From assembly GCA_023436945.1 (NCBI GenBank), contig JAEZHG010000202.1, positions 1 to 8,516 on the forward strand: a stretch of DNA of 8,516 nucleotides, read 5' to 3'. The DNA is from Pseudomonadota bacterium. GTDB taxonomy: Bacteria; Pseudomonadota; Alphaproteobacteria; Caulobacterales; Caulobacteraceae. The notes under the pieces were generated by a model that ran no database searches, was not told where the DNA came from, and was given only the letters and a program-made list of their open reading frames with translations. This document shows, one piece after another, positions 1 to 5,008 of this stretch (its first letter is position 1; each line of letters begins with the position of its first letter). Both the position numbers and the translations under genes were made by a program.

Positions 1-601
1 CCATCGCATCATTGCCCGCCGTCAGCAAACCGACCGACATGGCTTTAAGGCCATGGGCTTCGTGCGGGATGATCTGGCCGTCCTCATAGCCGGGCTTGCC
101 GGACACGCCGAGCATGGTCGGCAGCGACGGGCCATAGACGTCAGCATCCAAAATACCGACCGACAGGCCACGGGCGTTCAGTGCGGCTGCCAGATTCACC
201 GAGACCGTGGACTTGCCTACCCCGCCCTTGCCGCTGGCCACAGCCAGAACACGGCGCACATGGGCCGGGCGATCGGTCGGTACCGGAGCCTTCGGGCGAT
301 TCTGGTCAACGGCTTGCGGCGACAGGCTGGCCGTACGGCGTTTGACAGGCGTTGTGACAGCCTCTGCCGTCAGGATCACCGAGACCTTTTCCATTCCGGA
401 CATGGCTTTCAGCGCGGCCTCGGCCTGATCACGGATCGGCGCATAGAGGGCCGTGTCAGAGGATTGAACCTCCATCACAAAGCCTGCGCGGCCATTGTCG
501 ACAACCAGCCCCTGTACCAGTCCGGCTTGATGAAGGCCCTGACCCGATTTCGGATCAGTGACGGTGTCCAGAACAGCGATGACAGAGGCGCGGTCGATCA
601 A
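1..601 (-). CDS. mrp: Mrp/ApbC-family iron-sulfur carrier ATPase, 5' part
   Basis: The minus strand encodes the first 200 residues of an Mrp/ApbC (NBP35-type) ATPase, which binds and transfers Fe-S clusters in the cytoplasm; the rest lies beyond the left edge. About 90 N-terminal residues form a DUF59/MIP18-like domain, beginning [21 protein letters not shown] linker rich in proline and threonine follows. The deviant Walker A motif is [11 protein letters not shown], followed by VNLAAAL, the [16 protein letters not shown] segment and a [10 protein letters not shown] segment, all typical of Mrp. The start is TTG at 601-599 with GGAG seven bases upstream. The frame upstream runs to a TAG without any ATG or GTG, so TTG is the first possible initiator. 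The gene is divergent from miaA, with 85 bases between the two starts. The C-terminal CxxC cluster-binding motif cannot be checked here. Confidence 0.93.
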   Translation of the reverse strand, partial: MIDRASVIAVLDTVTDPKSGQGLHQAGLVQGLVVDNGRAGFVMEVQSSDTALYAPIRDQAEAALKAMSGMEKVSVILTAEAVTTPVKRRTASLSPQAVDQNRPKAPVPTDRPAHVRRVLAVASGKGGVGKSTVSVNLAAALNARGLSVGILDADVYGPSLPTMLGVSGKPGYEDGQIIPHEAHGLKAMSVGLLTAGNDAM

Positions 602-640
602 GGTGTAACTCCAATCCTGCCGACGGGTCTTGCCGCATCG

Positions 641-668
641 GTCACAGCCTTCTATCGCCTGATGACAA
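641..668 (-). promoter_or_regulatory. possible promoter for mrp
   Basis: Read on the minus strand, TTGTCAT (668-662) and GCTGTGAC (648-641) lie 13 bases apart. They resemble the Caulobacter housekeeping promoter (TTGACGS, 10-14 bases, GCTANAWC), with 6 of 8 matches in the -10-like box. The site is placed to give a leader of about 30-35 bases before the TTG start of mrp. This is a motif match by eye only; no comparable site was seen for miaA on the other strand. Confidence 0.28.
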
Positions 669-686
669 GAACCGCGAGCCTACCCT

Positions 687-1571
687 TTGTCTTATTCCGC
701 ACCACAGCCCTCTATAACCCTGATCGGCGGCCCGACGGCCTCCGGTAAATCGGCGCTGGCGCTGGATATGGCGATCAGGACGGGCGCGGTGATTATCAAT
801 GCCGACAGCCAGCAACTCTATGCCGACATGGATGTGCTGAGCGCCCGCCCGCCCGCAGAGGACGAAGCCAAGGCCCCTCACCGCCTCTATGGCGTGGCCG
901 ATGCCGCAGACGCATGGTCCGTCGGCAAATGGTCCCGCGCCGCGATGGACGAGATCGTACAGGCCCATGCTCAAGGTAAGGGCGCGATACTGGTTGGTGG
1001 CACGGGCCTTTATTTCAACGCCCTGACCAAAGGACTGGCCGATATTCCGCCTGTTCCCGTGGAGGTGCGCCATGAGGTCGAGCGTGAATATGAAACGCTT
1101 GGCGAAGAGGCTTTTCGTGCCCGCCTTCGCGCCGTTGACCCTGCATCAGAGGCGCGCATCTATCCTTCGGACCGCCAGCGCCTGATCCGCGCGCTTTCCG
1201 TCCATCGCGCGACGGGCAACAGCCTTACCCACTATAAGGAACAAACCCGTCCGCTTCTGACGGAAGGTAGCTGGAACGGCCTGATCGTCGAGCCGGAACG
1301 CGAGGTCCTCTATGCCAACTGCGACCGCCGCGTGGACATCATGATGGAGACAGGCGCTGTCGAAGAGGTGGAGGCCTTGATGGCCCGCGGTCTCGATATG
1401 GGTCTGCCATCAATGAAGGCCGTGGGGCTTCGCGAGATCGCAGCTTGGCTCAATGGTGAAGCGAGCAAGGAACAGGCCGTTTCAGCTATGAAACAGGCGA
1501 CACGCAACTACGCAAAACGCCAGATGACGTGGTTCCGCAACCAGCAAGGCGACTGGCCGAGAGCGACGTAA
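687..1571 (+). CDS. miaA: tRNA dimethylallyltransferase MiaA
   Basis: MiaA transfers the dimethylallyl group of DMAPP to N6 of A37 in tRNAs reading UNN codons, the first step towards ms2i6A, and acts in the cytoplasm. The protein is 294 residues, close to the usual 300. The P-loop GPTASGKS is at residues 15-22. The catalytic and substrate motif INADSQQLY follows at 37-45, then the PHRLYG segment, ILVGGTGLYFNAL, and SDRQRLIRALSVHRATG. The C-terminal part has MKAVGLREIA and the basic helix ATRNYAKRQMTWFR. The start is TTG at 687. A TGA lies 24 bases upstream in frame, and no other start codon precedes the P-loop, so TTG is forced; the upstream Shine-Dalgarno match is poor (GAG at 676-678). The gene is divergent from mrp. 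Everything expected of the family is present. Confidence 0.97.
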   Translation: MSYSAPQPSITLIGGPTASGKSALALDMAIRTGAVIINADSQQLYADMDVLSARPPAEDEAKAPHRLYGVADAADAWSVGKWSRAAMDEIVQAHAQGKGAILVGGTGLYFNALTKGLADIPPVPVEVRHEVEREYETLGEEAFRARLRAVDPASEARIYPSDRQRLIRALSVHRATGNSLTHYKEQTRPLLTEGSWNGLIVEPEREVLYANCDRRVDIMMETGAVEEVEALMARGLDMGLPSMKAVGLREIAAWLNGEASKEQAVSAMKQATRNYAKRQMTWFRNQQGDWPRAT

Positions 1572-1638
1572 ATTCCCGCCAAGGTTTACTTGTCACAAGC
1601 ATCATATGTATATCTTTGTTATACAAATGGAGAGTGTG

Positions 1639-1908
1639 ATGATTGCTCTGACTATGGCCCTTATGTTCGCTATGCAGAGCGAGCAGGCCCAGAACGTACA
1701 GACTGCCTCCAACGAACGGGCTCCCACAGTACGTGCCATGGATGATCCAGAGCGCGTGATATGCCGTCGCGAGCGCGTCGTTGGTACAAACCGCCCCCAA
1801 CGCGTCTGCATGACAGCAAGGGAATGGGAGGTTGTGCGCGATGCTTCCAGAGAAACTATGAACCGTTCGGAACGCGGCCAGGTTCAAAGTCTGCCTTCAC
1901 AAAGGTAA
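1639..1908 (+). CDS. small exported protein, unknown function
   Basis: This is a protein of 89 residues if started at ATG 1639. That start has GGAG at 1629-1632, six bases upstream. Two earlier in-frame ATGs (1606 and 1627) would add 11 or 4 residues but lack such a site. The N terminus is a short hydrophobic run (IALTMALMFAM) followed by SEQAQ, consistent with a short signal peptide or membrane anchor. The mature part has two cysteines (C42 and C57) in DPERVICRRERVVG and RPQRVCMTAREWEVVRD. I recall this arrangement, a CRR-type motif then CM and a W-containing helix, from small uncharacterised secreted proteins of sphingomonads and Caulobacterales, but I cannot name a family. It lies 67 bases after miaA and just before the tmRNA locus; an AT-rich stretch at 1600-1626 precedes it. 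The function is unknown. Confidence 0.65.
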   Translation: MIALTMALMFAMQSEQAQNVQTASNERAPTVRAMDDPERVICRRERVVGTNRPQRVCMTAREWEVVRDASRETMNRSERGQVQSLPSQR

Positions 1909-1911
1909 TTA
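1883..1911 (+). promoter_or_regulatory. possible promoter for the tmRNA precursor
   Basis: TTCAAAG (1883-1889) and GGTAATTA (1904-1911) are 14 bases apart and weakly resemble the Caulobacter-type TTGACGS / GCTANAWC pair. The site overlaps the 3' end of the preceding small gene. It would start transcription near 1918, just before the first tmRNA helices. The match is weak and is offered mainly because of its position. Confidence 0.22.
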
Positions 1912-1960
1912 CAAACGCTTAGGCCTTGGCTTCCAGCCATCGCTGCACTATCTTGAGATT

Positions 1961-1978
1961 GTTCGGGTTCGCCCGAAC
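1961..1978 (+). other. GC-rich hairpin in the tmRNA acceptor piece
   Basis: GTTCGGG (1961-1967) and CCCGAAC (1972-1978) form a perfect 7-bp stem capped by a TTCG tetraloop. Around it, ATCGC (1939-1943) can pair with GCGAT (1983-1987), or GCCAT (1936-1940) with ATGGC (1980-1984). These two pairings exclude each other, so the outer helix is unresolved. A further stem, CGCTT (1993-1997) with AAGCG (2003-2007), lies before the T arm. Confidence 0.8.
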
Positions 1979-2043
1979 TATGGCGATAAACGCGCTTGTA
2001 ATAAGCGGACCGGACCCGGGTGCGATTCCCGGCGGCTCCACCA

Positions 2044-2079
2044 ATCTCTTTCCTCTCGTGTTATCGGCGAGGCGAGTAT
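2044..2079 (+). other. internal spacer between tmRNA acceptor and coding pieces
   Basis: These 36 bases separate the encoded CCA (2041-2043) from the 5' acceptor strand (2080). In permuted tmRNA the precursor is cut here: the new 5' end at 2080 would be made by RNase P and the 3' end trimmed back to CCA. The spacer can form a small CTCG/CGAG hairpin. The limits follow from the 7-bp acceptor stem, not from any direct evidence of cleavage. Confidence 0.8.
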
Positions 2080-2161
2080 GGGGCCGACTAGCATCGACGG
2101 ACGTGTAAAGAGGTTGCTTTCGCCCGACGTGGCTCATCGTATCGGGCTATTTAAACTAAAT

Positions 2162-2203
2162 GCGAACGATAACTTCGCTGGTGAAGTCCGCCTCGCTGCG
2201 TAA
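2162..2203 (+). other. tmRNA tag reading frame, peptide ANDNFAGEVRLAA
   Basis: The resume codon GCG (2162-2164) begins 13 codons ending in TAA (2201-2203). With the alanine carried by the tmRNA, the tag is AANDNFAGEVRLAA. ANDNFA matches the start of the Caulobacter tag as I recall it (AANDNFAEEFAVAA). The C-terminal LAA is the kind of end recognised by ClpX. The stop codon lies in the loop of a small hairpin, CTGC/GCAG, as is common in tmRNA. The middle, GEVR, differs from the EEFA of Caulobacter. Confidence 0.95.
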
Positions 2204-2230
2204 TGCAGTTCGGTGATTTCCGACCTAAGT

Positions 2231-2252
2231 CCTAGGGGTTCAGATCCCTAGG
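2231..2252 (+). other. hairpin in the tmRNA coding piece after the tag
   Basis: CCTAGGGG (2231-2238) and TCCCTAGG (2245-2252) form an 8-bp stem with one G-U pair and a TTCAGA loop. Flanking CCTAAG (2224-2229) can pair with CTTGG (2258-2262) with one bulged base, extending the stem. It probably belongs to the helices that follow the tag in two-piece tmRNA. Confidence 0.7.
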
Positions 2253-2259
2253 CGGGGCT

Positions 2260-2299
2260 TGGTGGGTGCCTGGCAACAGAAACCCACTACTTCTCTTCA
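2260..2299 (+). terminator. 3' hairpin of the tmRNA coding piece, possible terminator
   Basis: TGGTGGGT (2260-2267) pairs with ACCCACTA (2282-2289) over 8 bp with one G-T pair. The loop contains CCTGGCAACAGAA. A pyrimidine-rich but interrupted stretch, CTTCTCTTC (2290-2298), follows. This is the last strong structure of the tmRNA locus and is probably both its 3' end and a weak intrinsic terminator. Confidence 0.55.
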
Positions 2300-2311
2300 C
2301 ATTCGAACCTT

Positions 2312-2339
2312 TTAACTGTGATCTGGCTTGGGCTAGGAC
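2312..2339 (+). promoter_or_regulatory. possible promoter for the membrane protein gene
   Basis: TTAACTG (2312-2318) and GCTAGGAC (2332-2339) are separated by 13 bases. They resemble the Caulobacter-type TTGACGS / GCTANAWC promoter, with one clear mismatch in the -10-like box. A start near 2346 would give a leader of about 27 bases before the ATG at 2373. If real, this gene is transcribed separately from the tmRNA. Confidence 0.35.
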
Positions 2340-2372
2340 AGTGCTTCGTAATGCGCTGTGGGGAAAGCCATA

Positions 2373-2951
2373 ATGACCAAGCCAGTCCCTGAAAGCCCGA
2401 AGCGCAAGCCGTCCCGACTACAATCGGTGTCTGTGGCGATAAGCGTGCTGTCCTTTGCAATCGTCGTGGCATTTCTGCTGATGCTGGTTGTGCAATCGCT
2501 GGCAGCCAACACTTTCAAATACCGGCCCGAAATTGTCTCAGGCATCGCCCGCGTCCAGTTTTACAGGGCGGGTGTCGGCGTATCCGTCGTTGATTCAGAC
2601 GGATCAATCCATCGGCTTCAGTGCCTACCCGATAAAGACTATGGCTGTTGGCAGATTCTCCAGCAGGAGAGCATTGCCGTTGCGAAACCCTGCCCAAGGG
2701 GAGCGAAACGCGAGGCTTGTTGGCCGCAATCTGCAGTCATCCAACTGGGCGAACCTGTCACTGCAATACTGCTCAAACGTAGCCCGCGAATATTCGGTGA
2801 GCCGCTGCTGCTCGCATTGCGCTCGGATGATGGCGTCATCATCCCGGTTGAGGATGGAGCCGAACGCCTTCAGCTCTCCTGCAAGAACCTGAAGTCCCCG
2901 CTCCCCGCAGGAGACTGGGGAAACATGGGAACGCTCGCGCATTGTCCGTGA
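2373..2951 (+). CDS. single-pass membrane protein with cysteine-rich outer domain, unknown
   Basis: The protein is 192 residues from ATG 2373, which has GGGGA (2360-2364) eight bases upstream; a GTG at 2358 would add five residues. A basic, proline-rich N-terminal tail (KPVPESPKRKPSR) precedes one hydrophobic segment at about residues 19-41. By the positive-inside rule the tail is cytoplasmic and the remaining 150 residues lie in the periplasm. This part has six cysteines (84, 92, 107, 116, 170, 191), an even number that would allow three disulfide bonds. The segments CLPDKDYGCW and CPRGAKREACWP look like paired loops. I do not recognise the family. It sits between ssrA and sspB, 114 bases before the sspB start. 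Codon use and G+C are not obviously foreign. A role in tagged-protein turnover would be a guess from position only. Confidence 0.75.
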   Translation: MTKPVPESPKRKPSRLQSVSVAISVLSFAIVVAFLLMLVVQSLAANTFKYRPEIVSGIARVQFYRAGVGVSVVDSDGSIHRLQCLPDKDYGCWQILQQESIAVAKPCPRGAKREACWPQSAVIQLGEPVTAILLKRSPRIFGEPLLLALRSDDGVIIPVEDGAERLQLSCKNLKSPLPAGDWGNMGTLAHCP

Positions 2952-2958
2952 CGAAATG

Positions 2959-2994
2959 GCGGTTTGGTTTTATACGCTAAGCCAAGAAACCCGC
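2959..2994 (+). other. imperfect stem-loop upstream of sspB
   Basis: GCGG and TTTGG (2959-2967) can pair with CCAA and AAACCCGC (2982-2994) around a loop centred on TTTATACGCTAA. The pairing has a small internal bulge. It lies eight bases after the stop of the membrane protein gene. It could be a weak terminator (no T tract follows) or a leader structure of sspB; nothing decides between these. Confidence 0.25.
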
Positions 2995-3065
2995 TCGCAG
3001 GACATGTCGCCAACAGGGCGAACTGGATTTGCGGGACGCTTATCAACCCGACTCTAGAGGCCGTG

Positions 3066-3563
3066 ATGACCGACTCCCTCCCCCCTGTTGACGAGATGCA
3101 CTACGAGCAACTCGCTCAGGATGCCCTGCGTGGCGTGATCCGCATGGCTCTGGAGCAAGCCGCGACGCCTCAGGGCATCCCGGGCGCGCACCATTTCTAC
3201 ATCACCTTCAAGACCCGCGCGGCTGGTGTGTCGCTTCCGGCTGATGTGATCGCAAAATATCCTGACGAGATGACCGTGGTGCTTCAGCACCAGTATTGGG
3301 ACCTCGACGTCACGGACAAACAGTTCACCGTCACCCTGAAGTTCGGCGGCCTGCCGAAGGTGCTTGTGGTGCCTTACGCTGCGATCGTTCGTTTCTATGA
3401 TCCGAGCGTGCAGTTCATGCTTCAGTTCGACGATCCGGAAATCATCGAGGCCGAAATCGCCCCGCTGACGCCGCCGCAACGCGATCCGGAAGCTGCACCG
3501 AAACCGACCGGCGATGATGATGGCCCGAAGGTCGTTTCGCTGGACCAGTTCCGCAAAAAATAA
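3066..3563 (+). CDS. sspB: SspB-alpha, ClpXP adaptor for ssrA-tagged proteins
   Basis: SspB binds the ssrA tag and the ClpX N-domain at the same time and so delivers tagged proteins to the ClpXP protease in the cytoplasm. The 165-residue product matches the alphaproteobacterial form (SspB-alpha, DUF1321 type). A helix with YEQLAQDALRGVIRMALEQA (13-32) leads into the beta sandwich core: HFYITFKT, GVSLPADVIAKYPDEMTVVLQ, FGGLPKVLVVPYAAIVRFYDPSVQFMLQFD. An acidic, flexible linker follows. The last 11 residues, KVVSLDQFRKK, form the conserved ClpX-binding tail. The start is ATG 3066, with AGAGG at 3056-3060 five bases upstream. The frame is open back to 2964, but that extension has no family-like sequence. 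ssrA lies 0.8 kb upstream, so tag and adaptor are encoded side by side. Confidence 0.95.
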   Translation: MTDSLPPVDEMHYEQLAQDALRGVIRMALEQAATPQGIPGAHHFYITFKTRAAGVSLPADVIAKYPDEMTVVLQHQYWDLDVTDKQFTVTLKFGGLPKVLVVPYAAIVRFYDPSVQFMLQFDDPEIIEAEIAPLTPPQRDPEAAPKPTGDDDGPKVVSLDQFRKK

Positions 3564-3592
3564 CGCAACTTCAGGTCGTTTATTCCGTTTCC

Positions 3593-3616
3593 CACGGGCG
3601 CAAATTTGCGCCTGTG
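3593..3616. promoter_or_regulatory. near-perfect 24-bp inverted repeat before the lipoprotein gene
   Basis: The half-sites CACGGGCGCAAA (3593-3604) and TTTGCGCCTGTG (3605-3616) are inverted copies that match at 11 of 12 positions; the exception is a G-T pair. The inner 16 bases (3597-3612) are a perfect palindrome with no spacer. It lies 30 bases after the sspB stop and just upstream of the GGAG ribosome binding site (3617-3620) of the lipoprotein gene. As RNA it would form a 9-bp hairpin with an AAATTT loop, but no T tract follows, so a terminator is less likely than an operator or a translation-control hairpin. Confidence 0.55.
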
Positions 3617-3630
3617 TGGAGCGTTTCTGA

Positions 3631-4158
3631 ATGAACAATTCCAATATTGCCCGTCTTGCCGCCCTATCGGTCGCTGGTGCTGCAGCACTGGGCCTGGCAG
3701 CCTGTGGTAACAACGAGCCGGCCGCGACCGCGCCTGCTGCGCCTGAAGCTACCGCGACTGTCGATAACTCGGTTCCGCCGCCCGCTGGCGCGCCACTGAC
3801 AGGTGATCTGGCTTCGCTGCAAGGTTCGATCGACAAATATCCGAACGAGAGCGGCCTGTTCGATAACTCGGTCATTACCGGCCCGCTGCAAAACCTGCTG
3901 GGCAGCAAATACGATACCTTTAAGAAGAACATGGAAGTTCAGAGCCCGCTGACCCGCGAAGGCAATGTGCTCTATGTCAGCGGCAACAAGCAGGGTGAAG
4001 GCGGCTCGAACGCGGCTTACCTGCTGATCGACACCACCACTAAGGCCATGGAAGTGGGCCTTTGGGAAAATGGCAAGCTGACCACCTATCCGGCTCAAGG
4101 CTCGACCATCACCCGACCGTCCGACATCCAGACGATGATCGACAACGCCAAGGCCTAA
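3631..4158 (+). CDS. predicted lipoprotein, unknown function
   Basis: The 175-residue product has a lipoprotein signal peptide. A short polar N terminus with R8 leads into a hydrophobic stretch ending in the lipobox LAAC (22-25), so C25 would be lipidated after cleavage by signal peptidase II. Residues 26-27 are G-N, without the aspartate that retains lipoproteins in the inner membrane of E. coli. A low-complexity Ala/Pro/Thr linker (about 29-55) is followed by a compact globular domain of about 115 residues with LFDNSVITGPLQNLLG, YDTFKKNMEVQSPLTREG and YLLIDTTTKAMEVGLWENG. I recall similar uncharacterised lipoprotein domains but no assigned function. The start ATG 3631 has GGAG ten bases upstream. 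An inverted repeat precedes the gene and an intrinsic terminator follows it. Transcription may come partly from sspB. Confidence 0.85.
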   Translation: MNNSNIARLAALSVAGAAALGLAACGNNEPAATAPAAPEATATVDNSVPPPAGAPLTGDLASLQGSIDKYPNESGLFDNSVITGPLQNLLGSKYDTFKKNMEVQSPLTREGNVLYVSGNKQGEGGSNAAYLLIDTTTKAMEVGLWENGKLTTYPAQGSTITRPSDIQTMIDNAKA

Positions 4159-4171
4159 CCACTTTCCCAAA

Positions 4172-4192
4172 TCAGATATTATTGTAATCTGA
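4172..4192. repeat. AT-rich inverted repeat after the lipoprotein gene
   Basis: TCAGAT (4172-4177) and ATCTGA (4187-4192) form a 6-bp stem around a nine-base AT-rich loop. It lies between the lipoprotein stop and the stronger terminator at 4195 and is probably part of the 3' untranslated region. It is weak on its own. Confidence 0.4.
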
Positions 4193-4194
4193 AT

Positions 4195-4230
4195 AACGGT
4201 CGGTCACCTACGTGGCCGGCCGTTCTATTT
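4195..4230 (+). terminator. intrinsic terminator after the lipoprotein gene
   Basis: AACGGTCGG (4195-4203) pairs with CCGGCCGTT (4216-4224) over 9 bp with one G-U pair. The stem continues inward through a T-G pair and CAC/GTG to a CTAC loop, 13 pairs in all. A short T-rich tail, TTCTATTT, follows (4223-4230). It lies 36 bases after the lipoprotein stop and ends 28 bases before the next gene, so it should separate the sspB-lipoprotein unit from the C13 peptidase gene. Confidence 0.75.
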
Positions 4231-4258
4231 GCGTCACGCAATCCGGGGGGATGTGTTG

Positions 4259-5008
4259 ATGGTCATGCGGTTCGGATGGTTCGTAGCGACGGCGACCTGC
4301 CTCGCCCTATTGGCCTTGCCCGCAAAGGCGCAATCCCGTTTCGAGGGCTGGTCCTCTACCGTCATCGCCGCCGACTGGCGCGACAGCAACGGCCAGCCGA
4401 TAGAGGCCTTCGACAACGCCCGCCGCGACCTGTCCCAAGCCTTTCGCAAAGCGGGATTCCCCGAAGACAGTCACGCCTCTCTGACACTCAACCCAACAAA
4501 GCCCGACAGGGTTGGCCCCGCCGAGGCCTTGCAGCGCATGGGCGCAGTTGCCTCACAGGCCCCTCGCGGGTGTTTCCTCTATCTGACCTCGCATGGTGCG
4601 CCTCAGAACATCGTCTTTGGCGACACCAAAGGCATAGAGCCTGTCGATCTGGCCCGCATGCTGCGCCAGTGGTGCGGGCCAAGACCGACGATTGTGGTCC
4701 TGTCGGCCTGTTTCTCGGGCTCGTTTGTCGATGCCCTTCGCGCACCCAACCGTATGGTGCTGACAGCTGCGCGCCGTGACCGCACCTCATTCGGATGCGG
4801 TGCAGAGGAAACCTATCCGTGGTTCGACGCCTGTGTGCTGGAGTCCCTGCCCCAGTCCTCGGATTTCCTCGACCTCGCCCGCCTCAGCCGCGCCTGCGTT
4901 TCCCGCCATGAAAGCGAGGCCGGCATAGAAACGCCGTCAGAACCCCAATTGTTCGTCGGTGCGGAAATGCAGATGCGCCTGCCGACACTACGCTTTCAGT
5001 CGCCCTGA
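4259..5008 (+). CDS. exported C13 (legumain/caspase-like) peptidase
   Basis: The product is 249 residues from ATG 4259, which follows a GGGGGG stretch (4245-4250); GTG 4253 or ATG 4265 are alternatives. It has a signal peptide with a hydrophobic core (FVATATCLALLALP) and a cleavage site after AKA (residues 22-24), so it acts in the periplasm or outside the cell. The mature part resembles family C13 cysteine peptidases of clan CD. FLYLTSHG places the catalytic histidine at H112. IVVLSACFSGSF places the nucleophile at C151, both at the ends of hydrophobic beta strands as in legumains and caspases. The later segment SFGCGAEETYPWFDACVLESL also fits bacterial C13 members. The substrate is unknown. 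The gene faces the S41-like gene, and their stop codons touch at TGATCA (5006-5011), with no room for a terminator between them. Confidence 0.85.
   Translation: MVMRFGWFVATATCLALLALPAKAQSRFEGWSSTVIAADWRDSNGQPIEAFDNARRDLSQAFRKAGFPEDSHASLTLNPTKPDRVGPAEALQRMGAVASQAPRGCFLYLTSHGAPQNIVFGDTKGIEPVDLARMLRQWCGPRPTIVVLSACFSGSFVDALRAPNRMVLTAARRDRTSFGCGAEETYPWFDACVLESLPQSSDFLDLARLSRACVSRHESEAGIETPSEPQLFVGAEMQMRLPTLRFQSP

Larger units (their letters stand above)
1921..2289 (+). ncRNA. ssrA: tmRNA, circularly permuted two-piece form
   Basis: tmRNA rescues ribosomes stalled on broken mRNAs and adds a degradation tag. Here the gene is permuted, as in alphaproteobacteria: the acceptor piece is encoded first, then a spacer, then the coding piece. 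The T arm (stem 2016-2020/2028-2032, seven-base loop) is followed by the acceptor 3' strand CGGCTCC (2033-2039), A, and encoded CCA (2041-2043). The 5' acceptor strand GGGGCCG (2080-2086) pairs with it over 7 bp. The third pair is G-U, the G3-U70 identity element read by alanyl-tRNA synthetase. The D-loop-like conserved block GCATCGACGG (2091-2100) follows. A PK1 candidate pairs GCCCGA (2122-2127) with TCGGGC (2141-2146). After it come the tag frame (2162-2203) and further hairpins up to 2289. Outer ends are approximate. Confidence 0.95.

Noticed and set aside
53..748. Open frame of 231 codons on the plus strand
   Set aside because: It is opposite mrp, whose Walker A motif and following segments are clear on the minus strand.
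1919..2137. Open frame on the minus strand with IAPGSGPLI-like sequence
   Set aside because: This is the well-known false product of translating the T arm and acceptor stem of tRNA-like genes; here it covers the tmRNA acceptor piece.
2231..2252. A tRNA-like T arm in the hairpin with loop TTCAGA
   Set aside because: No acceptor stem, D arm or anticodon arm fits around it. It lies within the tmRNA coding piece and is better explained as one of its helices.
2964..3065. N-terminal extension of SspB by 34 residues from a TTG at 2964
   Set aside because: The ATG at 3066 has AGAGG at the right distance, and the extension resembles nothing in the SspB family.
3054..3932. Open frame of 292 codons on the minus strand
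   Set aside because: It covers sspB, the inverted repeat and the start of the lipoprotein, all supported on the plus strand; its product is rich in Arg and Ala with no recognisable domain.
3631..4158. Lysozyme inhibitor (Ivy/PliC-like) identity for the lipoprotein
   Set aside because: The beta-rich C-terminal half is vaguely similar in layout, but the cysteines and the inhibitory CxPHDC-like loop are absent, so no function is claimed.
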